DNA from: Fuerstiella marisgermanici
Lineage (GTDB): Bacteria > Planctomycetota > Planctomycetia > Planctomycetales > Planctomycetaceae
Direction: 5' to 3'
Assembly: GCF_001983935.1 (NCBI RefSeq)
Contig: NZ_CP017641.1
Location: forward strand, 5,861,001 to 5,925,000
DNA length: 64,000 nucleotides
Shown here: piece after piece, positions 55,729 to 64,000 of the stretch
How the letters are laid out: every line of letters begins with the position of its first letter
Position numbering within the stretch: position 1 is the stretch's first letter
Notes under the pieces: generated by a model
Databases searched by the model: none
What the model was told of the DNA's origin: nothing
What the model saw: the letters and a program-made list of their open reading frames with translations, nothing else
Made by a program: the position numbers and the translations under genes

Positions 55729-56658
55729 CTAATCCAGCCCGTTGAGGAAATCTCGCAGATCGTCCTCCAGATTTTCGTCGGATGACGATTGCCTGTCGGC
55801 CGCCGGCAGTTCCGGCGAAACGTCGTCCTCGTCAACCAGCAGCTCATCGTCGGCGACGTGTAGAAAATCCTGGTTCATGCCGGCAGCGTCATCACCTTCG
55901 ATGTTGACGGTCTCGTCTTCGGCATCGACTTCCTGGACTTCATCGGCTGACAGCAGTTCAAAGCCATCATCCGCTAACTCAGCATCTACACGACCACCGA
56001 TACCGCCGTTCGCAGAACTGGCGATCGTGTCCGGTTCGCGACTCGTGTGTTTTGGTTCAACGGGCGGCACGTCCCGATCATCAATTATCGAGACAACGGA
56101 ATCACTTCCATCGTCGAACTGGTTGTCGCCGTCGGCTGAATCTGTAGCGAGATAGTCTGTCGTTGGATCGTCCTCATCCGCCGCATGGCCACCGGACTCG
56201 ATGGCAAAGTTCATCGAGCTCGGATCATTTGCCCCGGTACCACCCGCCGCAGCCGCTGCCACTTCGTTGTCTGGCGGGGTACCACCGTCAGTCTGCGCGG
56301 ATTCGGATTCGATCCGAGCATCGTTGACGCCAACTTCGAGGACCTCCGGAGCCAATACTTCGGAAAGCACCCGAATGGTGAACTGAACCGGCCCTATCGC
56401 GAGGCTTGCGCCGTCTTCCAGCGTATAACGTTTGCTGGATGTAAGACGCTGGCCGTTCAGATATGTGCCGTTGCTGCTTTCCAAATCTGTGACTGTGGCT
56501 GAGTCTTCGCTAATTCTTAGAAAGCAGTGCCGACGGCTGACCTGCGGGGCAGAAAGGCGCAAATTGCAGTCAGCACCTCGGCCAATCACAATGTCATGAC
56601 GCACAGTCACCTTCTTGATGTTGGATGGCTGATCCTGCAACTCCAACACAACTTTCAT
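55729..56658 (-). CDS. FHA-domain protein with acidic tail
   Basis: A 309-residue protein. The N-terminal FHA domain (about 1-95) binds phosphothreonine peptides; it shows VIGRGADCNLRLSAPQVSRRHC near 20-41 and SSNGTYLNGQRL, the usual family marks. From about 110 to the end the protein is very acidic (Asp/Glu with Ser and Gly) and has no clear fold. The ATG at 56658 is preceded by GGAAG-like sequence. It probably reads Ser/Thr-kinase signalling, and the tail may be an adaptor. Confidence 0.85.
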   Translation of the reverse strand: MKVVLELQDQPSNIKKVTVRHDIVIGRGADCNLRLSAPQVSRRHCFLRISEDSATVTDLESSNGTYLNGQRLTSSKRYTLEDGASLAIGPVQFTIRVLSEVLAPEVLEVGVNDARIESESAQTDGGTPPDNEVAAAAAGGTGANDPSSMNFAIESGGHAADEDDPTTDYLATDSADGDNQFDDGSDSVVSIIDDRDVPPVEPKHTSREPDTIASSANGGIGGRVDAELADDGFELLSADEVQEVDAEDETVNIEGDDAAGMNQDFLHVADDELLVDEDDVSPELPAADRQSSSDENLEDDLRDFLNGLD

Positions 56659-57024
56659 AGGTGACTTCCTCAAGACAGAAGGGACAGCTTTCGAACGGCC
56701 TTAGGCCATTCACTGTGCCGTGATGTGGGAGCGAGACGGGTGAGCCAGGGTGCGATCACACAGGGACAACCTTGCATGGTGGTCGTTTCGTGATCTAACC
56801 GACACCAACAAATTGCCAAAACGGGCACAGACCTGCAACCCGGATGTTGGAAAAACGGGGCTTTTTGGGGGATTCCGCAACTTATAGACGTCACTGGACG
56901 CACAGTTTGCCACCCGCTGCCGTAGAGTTTGCCCGCAGCGACGCTGGCGGAGTCCTGCTGCTACAATGCGGAAACCGGACGCGCCATTCGTGCGGCTGCT
57001 GATTACGCGAAGCAAGAAACCAGT
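56659..57024. other. Intergenic region, no gene seen
   Basis: About 366 bases between the divergent FHA and LipB-like genes. Short frames exist in several registers but none resembles a protein. The region has several short A/T-rich patches that could hold promoters for either gene; I could not fix one. Confidence 0.45.
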
Positions 57025-57771
57025 ATGACGGTCGATTGGGAATCATTCACTGACAAGACGATTGAAGTTGCAGAAGTACGACTTCTGGGGCTCGTCGATG
57101 CGCCGTCTGTATTCGCCCTGCAGAAACTGATGGCTCATGAAGTGAGGCAGCAGGCTCAGGTGAGTGCTTCGATTCTGATCTGCGAACACCCACCAACGCT
57201 GACCGTGGGAACAGAAGGTAACCTGCTGGACCTGCCCGCCGATCCACGGGAACTGGAATCGCGGTCGCTTCAGGTTCACCGCGTTGGACGCGATGGCGGA
57301 ACGTACCTGCATGTGCCGGGTCAGCTGGCGGCTTACGTCGTCGTGTCGCTCGACGAGTGCGTTTTCGGTGAAAATGAGTTTCGCTGGCGGCTTCAGGATG
57401 CCGTCATCCAAACCTGCAAGGATTCCCAAGTGATCGCTCATCGTCGTGAAGGCGACAGCGGCGCGGTCTGGGGCCGACATGGTTTGGTCAGTGAGATCGG
57501 CATTTCGATGGACCGCGGCGTGACTGGCTTCGGCGTTTATTTGAATGTGAGCTGCCCGCTGGAAGATCTGCGCCAGTTTGGCCGCGGACTGAAGGGAGAC
57601 AGGATATCATCCTTGAGTGCCGAACGCGTGCGACCGTCGATTATGCCTCAGGTCCGCTCTTCCCTGATTCAACACCTGTGTGAACAGGTCGGCTATCCCG
57701 AGTACCATATTCACACAGGCCATCCTTTCCTAAAACGCGTCCAGCGAGCGGGCGGCATGCCAGCCGAATAG
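57025..57771 (+). CDS. LipB-like protein with altered active site
   Basis: A 248-residue protein of the LipB/LplA fold, the family of octanoyl-ACP:protein N-octanoyltransferases. Family signs are VGRDGGTYLHVPGQLAAYVV (87-106) and RHGLVSEIGISMDRGVTGFGVYLNV (read in parts, 151-175). The canonical catalytic Lys (E. coli LipB Lys135) falls on Leu154. The canonical catalytic Cys (Cys169), normally in a PCG motif, falls in GRGLKGDRIS (186-195), which has no Cys. The only Cys nearby is 177. It sits directly before lipA. Either a degenerate paralogue, a regulatory protein, or an enzyme with a relocated active site. Start at 57025 chosen over 56929 because the extra residues are not family-like. Confidence 0.72.
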   Translation: MTVDWESFTDKTIEVAEVRLLGLVDAPSVFALQKLMAHEVRQQAQVSASILICEHPPTLTVGTEGNLLDLPADPRELESRSLQVHRVGRDGGTYLHVPGQLAAYVVVSLDECVFGENEFRWRLQDAVIQTCKDSQVIAHRREGDSGAVWGRHGLVSEIGISMDRGVTGFGVYLNVSCPLEDLRQFGRGLKGDRISSLSAERVRPSIMPQVRSSLIQHLCEQVGYPEYHIHTGHPFLKRVQRAGGMPAE

Positions 57772-57820
57772 ATTTCTGCGACAACTTCCTCAACAACGTC
57801 ACTCAATAATCATTGCACCA

Positions 57821-58777
57821 ATGACCAGTTTACCCATCATTGAAGCTCCTTCTGAGCCACCGAAACGACGACTTCCCAAGTGGTTAAAGCGACCGCTGCC
57901 GCAGCCCGGCATGGCGTACACGGACGACGTGATCTCCGACCTGCGCCTCGAAACCGTATGCGAAAGCGCGAAGTGTCCGAATCGTTCGGAATGCTGGAGT
58001 CAGCAGACGGCGACGTTCATGATTGGCGGCAACGTCTGCACGCGACCGTGCGGTTTCTGTTCGGTGCCGAAGGGCAAGACAACGGCCCTGGAAATCGACG
58101 AACCCGAACGAGTCGCCGAAGCGGCCGAACGTCTGGGTTTGAAGTACGTCGTGATCACATCCGTCACGCGAGACGACCTGCCCGATGGTGGTGCCGAACA
58201 CTGGTACGACACCGTCCTCGCAGTGCGCAACCGCACCGGCGCGGATGTGGAAGTGCTGACGCCGGACTTCATGGGCAATCGAGCGGCCATCAGCCGCGTC
58301 ATCGAAGCTCGCCCCGACGTCTTCAACCACAACACAGAAACCGTACCTCGGCTGTATCACAAGGTGCGAAGAAACGCCGAATACCAGCGGACTCTTGATC
58401 TTCTAAAGCAGGTCAAGGACGAAGCGCCCGACATGCCCACCAAAAGCGGCTTGATGCTGGGGTTGGGGGAAACTCGCGAAGAATTAATGGACGTCTGTGC
58501 CGACCTGCGAGCCGTCGGTTGCGACATGATCACGCTGGGTCAGTACCTGCAGCCATCGCCCGATCACCTGCCCGTTGATCGCTATGTGCCGCCTGAAGAA
58601 TTCGACGAAATCGGAGAACTCTGTCGCAAACTCGGGTTCCGCATGGTCGCCAGCGGGCCTTTCGTCCGCAGCAGTTACCATGCTGGCGAAATGACGGACC
58701 ACATGGATTCCGGAACTCAGCCCGTGATGATGAATGAGGGCATGGCCCTCAACCCGGTGCCAGGGAAAGTCTTTTGA
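57821..58777 (+). CDS. lipA: Lipoyl synthase
   Basis: Radical SAM enzyme of 318 residues that inserts two sulfurs into octanoyl groups on carrier proteins. Both iron-sulfur cluster motifs are present: CESAKCPNRSEC (C-x4-C-x5-C) and CTRPCGFC (C-x3-C-x2-C, the radical SAM site). SVTRDDLPDGGAEH and GLGETREELMD are typical. Length and ending agree with LipA. It follows the LipB-like gene by 49 bases on the same strand, so they probably belong to one unit. Confidence 0.94.
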   Translation: MTSLPIIEAPSEPPKRRLPKWLKRPLPQPGMAYTDDVISDLRLETVCESAKCPNRSECWSQQTATFMIGGNVCTRPCGFCSVPKGKTTALEIDEPERVAEAAERLGLKYVVITSVTRDDLPDGGAEHWYDTVLAVRNRTGADVEVLTPDFMGNRAAISRVIEARPDVFNHNTETVPRLYHKVRRNAEYQRTLDLLKQVKDEAPDMPTKSGLMLGLGETREELMDVCADLRAVGCDMITLGQYLQPSPDHLPVDRYVPPEEFDEIGELCRKLGFRMVASGPFVRSSYHAGEMTDHMDSGTQPVMMNEGMALNPVPGKVF

Positions 58778-58900
58778 CGAATAACGTCGCGCCGCCCACA
58801 CACTCCCGCTGGTCACTTTCCTGACACCTGGCGGGGCGAGGCGGCATTCGCCCTGCCGCAATCACGCTGCTTAACATCGACGCCGAAACAGCAAACTAAG

Positions 58901-59602
58901 ATGAGAATCCTGGCAGTTGATACGTCCGGCTTCGAAGGCTCCGTCGCGCTGTCTGACGACCGCACCGTGGTCGCTGAACGTCAGCTCAGCGCAGAAGGTC
59001 GTCGGCATGCTCAGACACTGGTCTCTGAAGTCGACGCCTTGCTGAAGGAACAGTCGTTGCGGCCATCTGACATCGATGCGGTCGCCGTCAGCATCGGCCC
59101 CGGCAGCTTCACCGGCTTGCGAGTCGGCGTGGTGTTCGCAAAGACGTTTGCCTGGGCCAACGGTGCACAGCTTGTCGCAGTCGACACGCTGCAGGCGGTT
59201 GCTCAACAGATCGGCGAGGAACATGAAACCGTCACCGTCATCAGCGACGCTCAACGCCGTGAAGTTTTCCTCAACGAATATCAGTGGGATGCAGCCACCA
59301 ACGCACGCACACCTGTTGGTGAAATCCGTATCTGCACAGTCGATTCATTGCTGTCCGCAGTGGAAGACCACGAACCCAGCGCAACCGAACTTTTCTCCGG
59401 CCCCGGTCTCACGAAGTTTGGCGAGGAGCTTGCCGGTCGATATTCACTGGCCGAAGAGTCGCTTTGGATCCCACGAGCCGCTTCGGTAGCCCAAATCGGC
59501 AGCCTCATGCTGAACGACAACAAGATCGCCGACGCGTACACGCTGGAACCCTTGTACATCCGCCGCAGCTACGCCGAAGAAAAAGCTGCAAAAACGTCGT
59601 AG
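58901..59602 (+). CDS. tsaB: tRNA threonylcarbamoyladenosine biosynthesis protein TsaB
   Basis: A 233-residue ASKHA-fold protein that partners with TsaD in t6A formation, cytoplasmic. MRILAVDTSGFEGSVAL starts it, and SIGPGSFTGLRVGVVFAK is the family's central motif near 66-84. The C-terminal half is more variable, as in TsaB generally. A Sua5 protein for the preceding step is encoded at 31765-32745 in this window. Confidence 0.92.
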   Translation: MRILAVDTSGFEGSVALSDDRTVVAERQLSAEGRRHAQTLVSEVDALLKEQSLRPSDIDAVAVSIGPGSFTGLRVGVVFAKTFAWANGAQLVAVDTLQAVAQQIGEEHETVTVISDAQRREVFLNEYQWDAATNARTPVGEIRICTVDSLLSAVEDHEPSATELFSGPGLTKFGEELAGRYSLAEESLWIPRAASVAQIGSLMLNDNKIADAYTLEPLYIRRSYAEEKAAKTS

Positions 59603-59605
59603 CTG

Positions 59606-60568
59606 TCACACGGCTGCTCGCGACACTGCCGGACCACGGCGCTGCAATGCGTCGTCAATTCGCTGCTTCGTTGTGGTATTCAGTTCCAACGACATTGCCT
59701 CTGCCGTTTCGCGGATCTGCCAGTCTCGCTTTGCTCCGCACAATGCTGACGTGATTCCCGGACGACTGATCGTCCATGCCACGACCAGTTGAGCGACCGT
59801 ACAGTCGACGTCTTCGGCGATCAGACGCAGGTCATCAAGAAAGTCTTGATTCTTCTGCCACTCTTCGCCCTGAAACATCGGGTACTTGGCTCGGCCGTCT
59901 TTCGGATCAAACTTGTGATCGCGAGGCAGTTTCCCCGCCAGCAGCCCCTTCATTAGCGGCCAATAGATGCACAGTGAGACCTGGTTTTCGCCGCACCACG
60001 GAGCGATATCCAGTTCGATTTCCTGCTGCAGCATGTTGAAGTGCGGCTGCACTGCCGTTAGCGGACAGACGTCATGAAACTCTTTTAACTGAGCGACATT
60101 CAGATTCGATGCGCCAGCCGTCAGTACTTTGCCCTGCTGAATCAAATCCGCGATCGCGGCAGCGGTCTCCGCAATCGGAGTGTTGGGATCGGGAGCGTGC
60201 AGGTAGTACAGCTCAACGCGATCAGTGCCGAGTCGTGCCAGCGATTCGTCACATTCTCGCCGAATGGTCTCCGGCCTAGCGTCGTAATCCTGCCCTCTTC
60301 CGACGCGGTGAATGCCTCCTTTCGTAGCGATGACCACATCATCCCGACGGTCGCGAATGACCTCACCGATCATCGATTCACTTTCGCCATCGATACCGTA
60401 AGCGTACGCTGTATCGAAGAAATTGATGCCGCAGTCGATCGCAGCTTCAAGAGTTCTCAGGCTCTCGGCCTTTGTCGCATTCAGTGTCGTGATGCCTGCG
60501 ATCGGCCAACAGCCCATCGCAACAGTCGACACCTGAATGTCCGATCGTCCAAGTTGACGGCGCTTCAT
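59606..60568 (-). CDS. Aldo/keto reductase
   Basis: NAD(P)H-dependent oxidoreductase of 320 residues, TIM barrel, cytoplasmic. The catalytic Asp and Tyr are seen in FFDTAYAYGIDGESE, and VELYYLHAPDPNTP carries the His region. The Lys is in VVIATKGGIH. The ending ITSALCGAKRDWQIRETAEA matches the cofactor-binding tail. It resembles the YajO/Gcy-like group; substrate unknown. I chose the ATG at 60568; a TTG two codons upstream is less likely. Convergent with tsaB, with stops 4 bases apart. Confidence 0.9.
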   Translation of the reverse strand: MKRRQLGRSDIQVSTVAMGCWPIAGITTLNATKAESLRTLEAAIDCGINFFDTAYAYGIDGESESMIGEVIRDRRDDVVIATKGGIHRVGRGQDYDARPETIRRECDESLARLGTDRVELYYLHAPDPNTPIAETAAAIADLIQQGKVLTAGASNLNVAQLKEFHDVCPLTAVQPHFNMLQQEIELDIAPWCGENQVSLCIYWPLMKGLLAGKLPRDHKFDPKDGRAKYPMFQGEEWQKNQDFLDDLRLIAEDVDCTVAQLVVAWTISRPGITSALCGAKRDWQIRETAEAMSLELNTTTKQRIDDALQRRGPAVSRAAV

Positions 60569-60621
60569 GTTCAACGATTCCTGTTGTCGTAGTCTTCACT
60601 CACAGCTTCCGGAGGTTCGAA

Positions 60622-61698
60622 ATGCGGTGCCTTGTCTTTGCAGTCGGCTTAATGATGTGCAGCATACTGCTGAGTCCGGCCCGCGCGCAGTCGTCTGCCA
60701 ACAACAGAACGTACCAAAACAAGCTGACTCGCATTCCCGATCCGAAACCCATTCTCGCAGATCACCCCGAGTTCTTCGAACCCATTCTGGAGCAGGCTCA
60801 TTTCGAAGCACCGGCGCTGGTGGTGGATGAGAACGCCACGCTTGATGTACGAGCCTGGCGATTCTCGTACAACGCGCGCGGAATCATTGAAATGCCGAAC
60901 GCTTTGAATGGAGCTCACACGGCCGTCATCATGGTTCATCCGTGGGGTATCGATGACGGCCAGGGCTGGAACACACCGGAACCAGCCGGCGTCGCGGACT
61001 TCTGTACAAAGGAAAAGAATACTGTCGCGGGTCGACACACTCGCACAATCGTTCGACCGTTCATCAACTCGCTACGGGACGACGTCGCATTCGTGATGTA
61101 CAGCCTGCCGGGTAGCAAGGATGTCATTCGAAAAAAGCTGTACCGTTCGTTCACACACAAGCCAACAAAAGCAGAACGGCAGCGGGGCCAGACGGAACTG
61201 CAAGACAAGCTGCACAACTTCGACTACAAAGGCGAGGCACTCCCGGCCCAGCTGACTTTGTCCAGGGACAAACCTGTCATCGACTACTTCCGGCAGTTTC
61301 CGGGCCTGGACGCTGGACCAAAATTCAACAACGAAGGTTTTTGGAACCAGCCCATCCCGGTTTCCTCAGATGTTGACGTGCATCCGGATGATGTTGTTAT
61401 CTATGACGCGGAAGTCTACGCGCCTTTGAAGACGTTTCTTCAAGAGAACGGTGTCCGCCATGTTCTGCTGACTGGCTACGCCACGGATATGTGTTTCTGT
61501 CGCACCACGGCTGGCTACGAAAACCTGTCGAAAGACTTCAACGTTTTCCTGGTTGGCGACGCATCTCTTGCCACATTTCCTTCCAATAACACTCCGCGGT
61601 TCGCAGTGAATGCCGCCATTTCCTACGCCGCGTTAAATCAATTGGTGACTCAGGTATCGTGGATTAAAGCCACGGCAGCAAAGGCAGATTCGGAATGA
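60622..61698 (+). CDS. Secreted isochorismatase-like protein
   Basis: A 358-residue exported protein with a signal peptide ending near LSPARAQ. The alpha/beta hydrolase-like fold of the isochorismatase family is seen in HTAVIMVHPWGID near the front and TGYATDMCFCRTTAGYENL, where Cys aligns with the family nucleophile. The usual Asp of the triad (in LLVIDMQ-type motifs) aligns with His, and the usual Lys aligns with a Tyr/Asp in VIYDAEVYAP. So activity may be different or lost. Its stop overlaps the next gene's start by 4 bases (ATGA), indicating translational coupling. Confidence 0.78.
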   Translation: MRCLVFAVGLMMCSILLSPARAQSSANNRTYQNKLTRIPDPKPILADHPEFFEPILEQAHFEAPALVVDENATLDVRAWRFSYNARGIIEMPNALNGAHTAVIMVHPWGIDDGQGWNTPEPAGVADFCTKEKNTVAGRHTRTIVRPFINSLRDDVAFVMYSLPGSKDVIRKKLYRSFTHKPTKAERQRGQTELQDKLHNFDYKGEALPAQLTLSRDKPVIDYFRQFPGLDAGPKFNNEGFWNQPIPVSSDVDVHPDDVVIYDAEVYAPLKTFLQENGVRHVLLTGYATDMCFCRTTAGYENLSKDFNVFLVGDASLATFPSNNTPRFAVNAAISYAALNQLVTQVSWIKATAAKADSE

Positions 61699-62702
61699 GT
61701 ATCTCAACACCGATCAACCGGCGGCAGTCCTTGAGCCTGCTGGCCGGCGCCGCTTCTGCAATGTTGCCACGCAGAATCTGCGCGGCAGGTACTGATTCGG
61801 AACAGGCCCAGATCGCGATCACGCTTGATTTGGAAATGAGTCGCAATTTCCCGCGCTGGGAAGATACCAAGTGGGATTACGAAAAAGGGAATCTGGACGA
61901 CGCAACAAAGGCTTACACCGTCGAAGCGTGTCGGCGGGTTAAGCAGAATGGCGGTGTGATTCACTGCTTCTGCGTCGGTCAGGTGCTTGAGCACGAAGAT
62001 GTAACGTGGCTGTCAAATATCGCGAAGGACGGTCACCCGATCGGCAATCACACCTATGACCATGTCAACATCCTCGCAGAAAAATCAGGCGCCATTCAGT
62101 TCAAGTTCAAGAGAGCCCCGTGGCTCATCAGCGGGAAGAAGCCCGGTGATGTCATTCGAGAAAACATTCAGCTAACAACGAAGGCTCTAAAGCAACGGAT
62201 CGGCGTCGACAACCGAGGCTTCCGCACGCCGGGCGGCTTCCACAATGGTCTTGCTGAACGTGAAGACTTGCAGAAAATGTTACTGGAATGCGGCTTCAGG
62301 TGGTGCAGCGCAAAGTATCCTCAACACGCCAACACAAAGCCCGGTCAACAACCGACTGAAGACGTGTACCGCAGGATCGTGGAAGCTCACGCGAGTGCTC
62401 AACCGTTCGTTTATCCATCGGGGTTGATCGAAGTCCCCATGAGTCCAATCAGCGACATCGGTGCGTTTCGTAGCGGCCGTTGGAAACTGGACTGGTTTCT
62501 GGAATCCATCCGCCGCGTGTTTGCGTGGACCGTCGAACACAAGGCTGTGTTCGATTTTCTGGCTCACCCGTCCTGCCTTGTGGCCATCGATCCAAAGTTT
62601 CGCGCAATCGATCTGCTATGTGAACTGGTCGCGGAATCCAAAGGTCGAGCCCGAATTGCAGACCTTGACATGATCGCGGCGACAGTCGCCAAATTTCAAT
62701 AA
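61695..62702 (+). CDS. Polysaccharide deacetylase family protein
   Basis: A 335-residue exported protein. A Tat-like front ([17 protein letters not shown]) is followed by a NodB-type barrel (about 45-320). Metal-binding motif GNHTYDH is clear near 115-121, and RTPGGFHNG gives the arginine motif. The first catalytic motif (usually TFDDG) is LDLEMS, so the proton-transfer Asp is replaced or shifted. It would remove acetyl groups from a surface polysaccharide or peptidoglycan-like polymer if active. Coupled to the isochorismatase-like gene by a 4-base overlap. Confidence 0.82.
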   Translation: MSISTPINRRQSLSLLAGAASAMLPRRICAAGTDSEQAQIAITLDLEMSRNFPRWEDTKWDYEKGNLDDATKAYTVEACRRVKQNGGVIHCFCVGQVLEHEDVTWLSNIAKDGHPIGNHTYDHVNILAEKSGAIQFKFKRAPWLISGKKPGDVIRENIQLTTKALKQRIGVDNRGFRTPGGFHNGLAEREDLQKMLLECGFRWCSAKYPQHANTKPGQQPTEDVYRRIVEAHASAQPFVYPSGLIEVPMSPISDIGAFRSGRWKLDWFLESIRRVFAWTVEHKAVFDFLAHPSCLVAIDPKFRAIDLLCELVAESKGRARIADLDMIAATVAKFQ

Positions 62703-63490
62703 CGTGCAAGATCGCTGGTCTTTGCCAAGCCAAGAGCTTCGACGTGTTCCTGAGCCTTGGTGACCATCATCTTGAGCTCACTTTGCAACGCCAGAAACTG
62801 CCAACCTTCGGCGATGCGTTGTTCGACCTCCGCGACTGACTGCGTGTGCAGGCCAACCGGAGTTCCCGTCTTCTTACCAGCGGCCAGAATTCGTTGCAGC
62901 ATCGCTTCGAATTCTTCCGGTGAAGGATCACTGCCGTCTTCCGGTTTCATCTGCCAGAACAAATCGTTTGGACCAACAAAGATCGCGTCGACGCCGGGCA
63001 GGCTGTAGATTTCTTCTGCGTTGCCGACACCTTCCGGCGATTCCGTTTGCAGAATCACCAGCACGTTGTCGTTGGCCCGCTGATAGTATTCTCCCGCTGT
63101 GGTGTCGAAGTTAAGAGCCGGAATGCTGCCGCCAATTGAGCGGTTTCCGGTGGGCGGATACTTCGCCGCGGCGATTGCCGTCTTCGCTTCTTCAACCGTA
63201 TTCACCATCGGCACGACAATGCCCATGGCACCGCCGTCGAGGACTCGTTTGATCAAATCGTGATCGCCACGCGGCACACGAGCCAGCGGGACGCAGCCGG
63301 AATCGGCGATTGTTGCGAACATCAACGACGCTGTTTGCCAGTCGATCGGGGAATGTTCCAGATCCACAGTCAGCCACGGATATCCGACTCGCGCCATCAG
63401 CCGAGCGGTAAAAACATCACCAAAAGACAGCCATGTGCCAACCTGCGGCTCGCCGGCAGCCAATGCGGCTTTGACAGGATTCGTTTTCAT
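62696..63490 (-). CDS. HpcH/HpaI family aldolase
   Basis: A 264-residue metal-dependent class II aldolase of the 4-hydroxy-2-oxoheptanedioate/2-keto-3-deoxy sugar acid type. The barrel shows [11 protein letters not shown] near the front, [28 protein letters not shown] (metal and substrate region, read in parts), IFVGPNDL, and VGLHTQS. Substrate could be a sugar-acid aldol product. I chose the ATG at 63490; a TTG at 63514 would add eight residues. It converges on the deacetylase gene. Confidence 0.9.
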   Translation of the reverse strand: MKTNPVKAALAAGEPQVGTWLSFGDVFTARLMARVGYPWLTVDLEHSPIDWQTASLMFATIADSGCVPLARVPRGDHDLIKRVLDGGAMGIVVPMVNTVEEAKTAIAAAKYPPTGNRSIGGSIPALNFDTTAGEYYQRANDNVLVILQTESPEGVGNAEEIYSLPGVDAIFVGPNDLFWQMKPEDGSDPSPEEFEAMLQRILAAGKKTGTPVGLHTQSVAEVEQRIAEGWQFLALQSELKMMVTKAQEHVEALGLAKTSDLARY

Positions 63491-63690
63491 TTTAGTACTC
63501 ACGGTTGATTCCAAATTAGCGTCGACGTGGTCACGTTTGGCCAGACACGTCGGTCAGCGGCAAGTTTCGCGACCGGACCGCGCGAACGCAAGTGGCAAAA
63601 TTTGGCGGCGTTTTCCGTGTTTCCACGACACCAGCCAACCCGAATGGTGTTAAATCGGGTGTACCACAGTCTTCGCACGGAATTTCCGCT

Positions 63691-64000
63691 ATGAATGTCG
63701 CCGTTCTTTTTACCGCACTCTTGCTTCCAACCGCCGCCACAGACGCAACGGACAGCTTGTTCGCGGCGCTGGATACGAATGGCGACGGCAAGGTGGCCGC
63801 GTCAGAGATCTCCGAAACACAGCGGCCCTGGTTCCAGCGGGCATTGCGAGTCGCCGATCGCAACGATGATGGCGTGCTTTCGTCGCCAGAACTGTCGATT
63901 GCGGTTTCCGACCCCAAGCCTGTTGATATCGCTGAATCAAACCGCCGTCCCGGTCGCCGCGCAAATTTCGATATCACGCGATTCGACCGCAACAACGACG
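63691..64000 (+). CDS. EF-hand calcium-binding protein, 3' end outside the window
   Basis: An open frame from the ATG at 63691 to the window end, so at least 103 residues. A short signal peptide (about 1-16, MNVAVLFTALLLPTAA) is followed by EF-hand loops DTNGDGKVAASE (about 28-39), DRNDDGVLSSPE (about 55-66) and the start of a third, DRNNDG, at the window end. Exported calcium-binding EF-hand proteins are common in planctomycetes. No ribosome-binding sequence is obvious. Confidence 0.8.
   Translation, partial: MNVAVLFTALLLPTAATDATDSLFAALDTNGDGKVAASEISETQRPWFQRALRVADRNDDGVLSSPELSIAVSDPKPVDIAESNRRPGRRANFDITRFDRNND

Noticed and set aside
1-64000. tRNA or rRNA genes, CRISPR arrays, prophage or integrative-element ends
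   Set aside because: I looked for cloverleaf-like palindromes, regularly spaced short repeats and phage structural genes and found none. A tRNA could be missed by eye; a covariance-model search would settle it.

Overview
The window reads as chromosomal DNA of a planctomycete (order Planctomycetales, probably aquatic). The basis is gene content: two pairs of PSD1/cytochrome-C-type (DUF1549/DUF1553) and DUF1501 genes, a prepilin-like DUF1559 protein with a small lipoprotein, an LEDRRLLS-type exoprotein leader, PQQ/NHL beta-propeller exoproteins, dockerin-like motifs and the FloA/NfeD pair. No genus can be assigned from the sequence alone. Coding density is high, genes lie on both strands in short runs, and I saw no rRNA, tRNA, CRISPR array or prophage.

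Layout. 1-7.9 kb: the 3' part of an aldehyde dehydrogenase, an MsbA-like ABC exporter divergent from MgtE, a citrate-synthase-like protein without its catalytic histidines, and threonine synthase. 7.9-12.2 kb: first PSD1/DUF1501 pair. 12.4-14.8 kb: a membrane-anchored endonuclease/exonuclease/phosphatase gene split by an ISAs1-family element (13419-14709) with clear inverted ends and an exact 10-bp target duplication. 15-18 kb: a HinP1I-like restriction endonuclease homologue with an N-terminal export-type leader and no visible methyltransferase, then a secreted CAP/dockerin-like protein. 18-25 kb: DnaJ-domain protein, TatD, the DUF1559/lipoprotein unit with promoter and terminator, and a convergent glycerophosphodiesterase/alkaline phosphatase pair. 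25-33 kb: RibF, PQQ and NHL propellers, a CobA-HemD fusion, a membrane protein and Sua5. 33-37.4 kb: NfeD, FloA, a coiled-coil protein, a parvulin and AsnRS. 37.5-44 kb: a large esterase-like protein, two small secreted proteins, the agmatine-to-putrescine genes aguB-aguA and a Uma2 protein. 44-49.4 kb: second DUF1501/PSD1 pair with an ECF sigma factor directly upstream. 49.5-54.3 kb: a divergent run of envelope genes (DUF4349 lipoprotein, membrane-anchored dockerin, possible cohesin-like partner, VIT-vWA lipoprotein). 54-64 kb: a PQQ-like lipoprotein, FHA protein, a LipB-like protein next to LipA, TsaB, an aldo/keto reductase, a secreted isochorismatase-like protein overlapping a polysaccharide deacetylase, an HpcH/HpaI aldolase and the start of an EF-hand protein.

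The most unusual items are the exported-looking HinP1I homologue without a partner methylase, the precisely reconstructable IS insertion in a neighbouring nuclease gene, two enzyme homologues with lost catalytic residues beside relevant metabolic genes (citrate-synthase-like, LipB-like), and the sigma factor/dockerin/cohesin-like/VIT-vWA neighbourhood. Functions are assigned by recognising families and motifs by eye. No database search was run.
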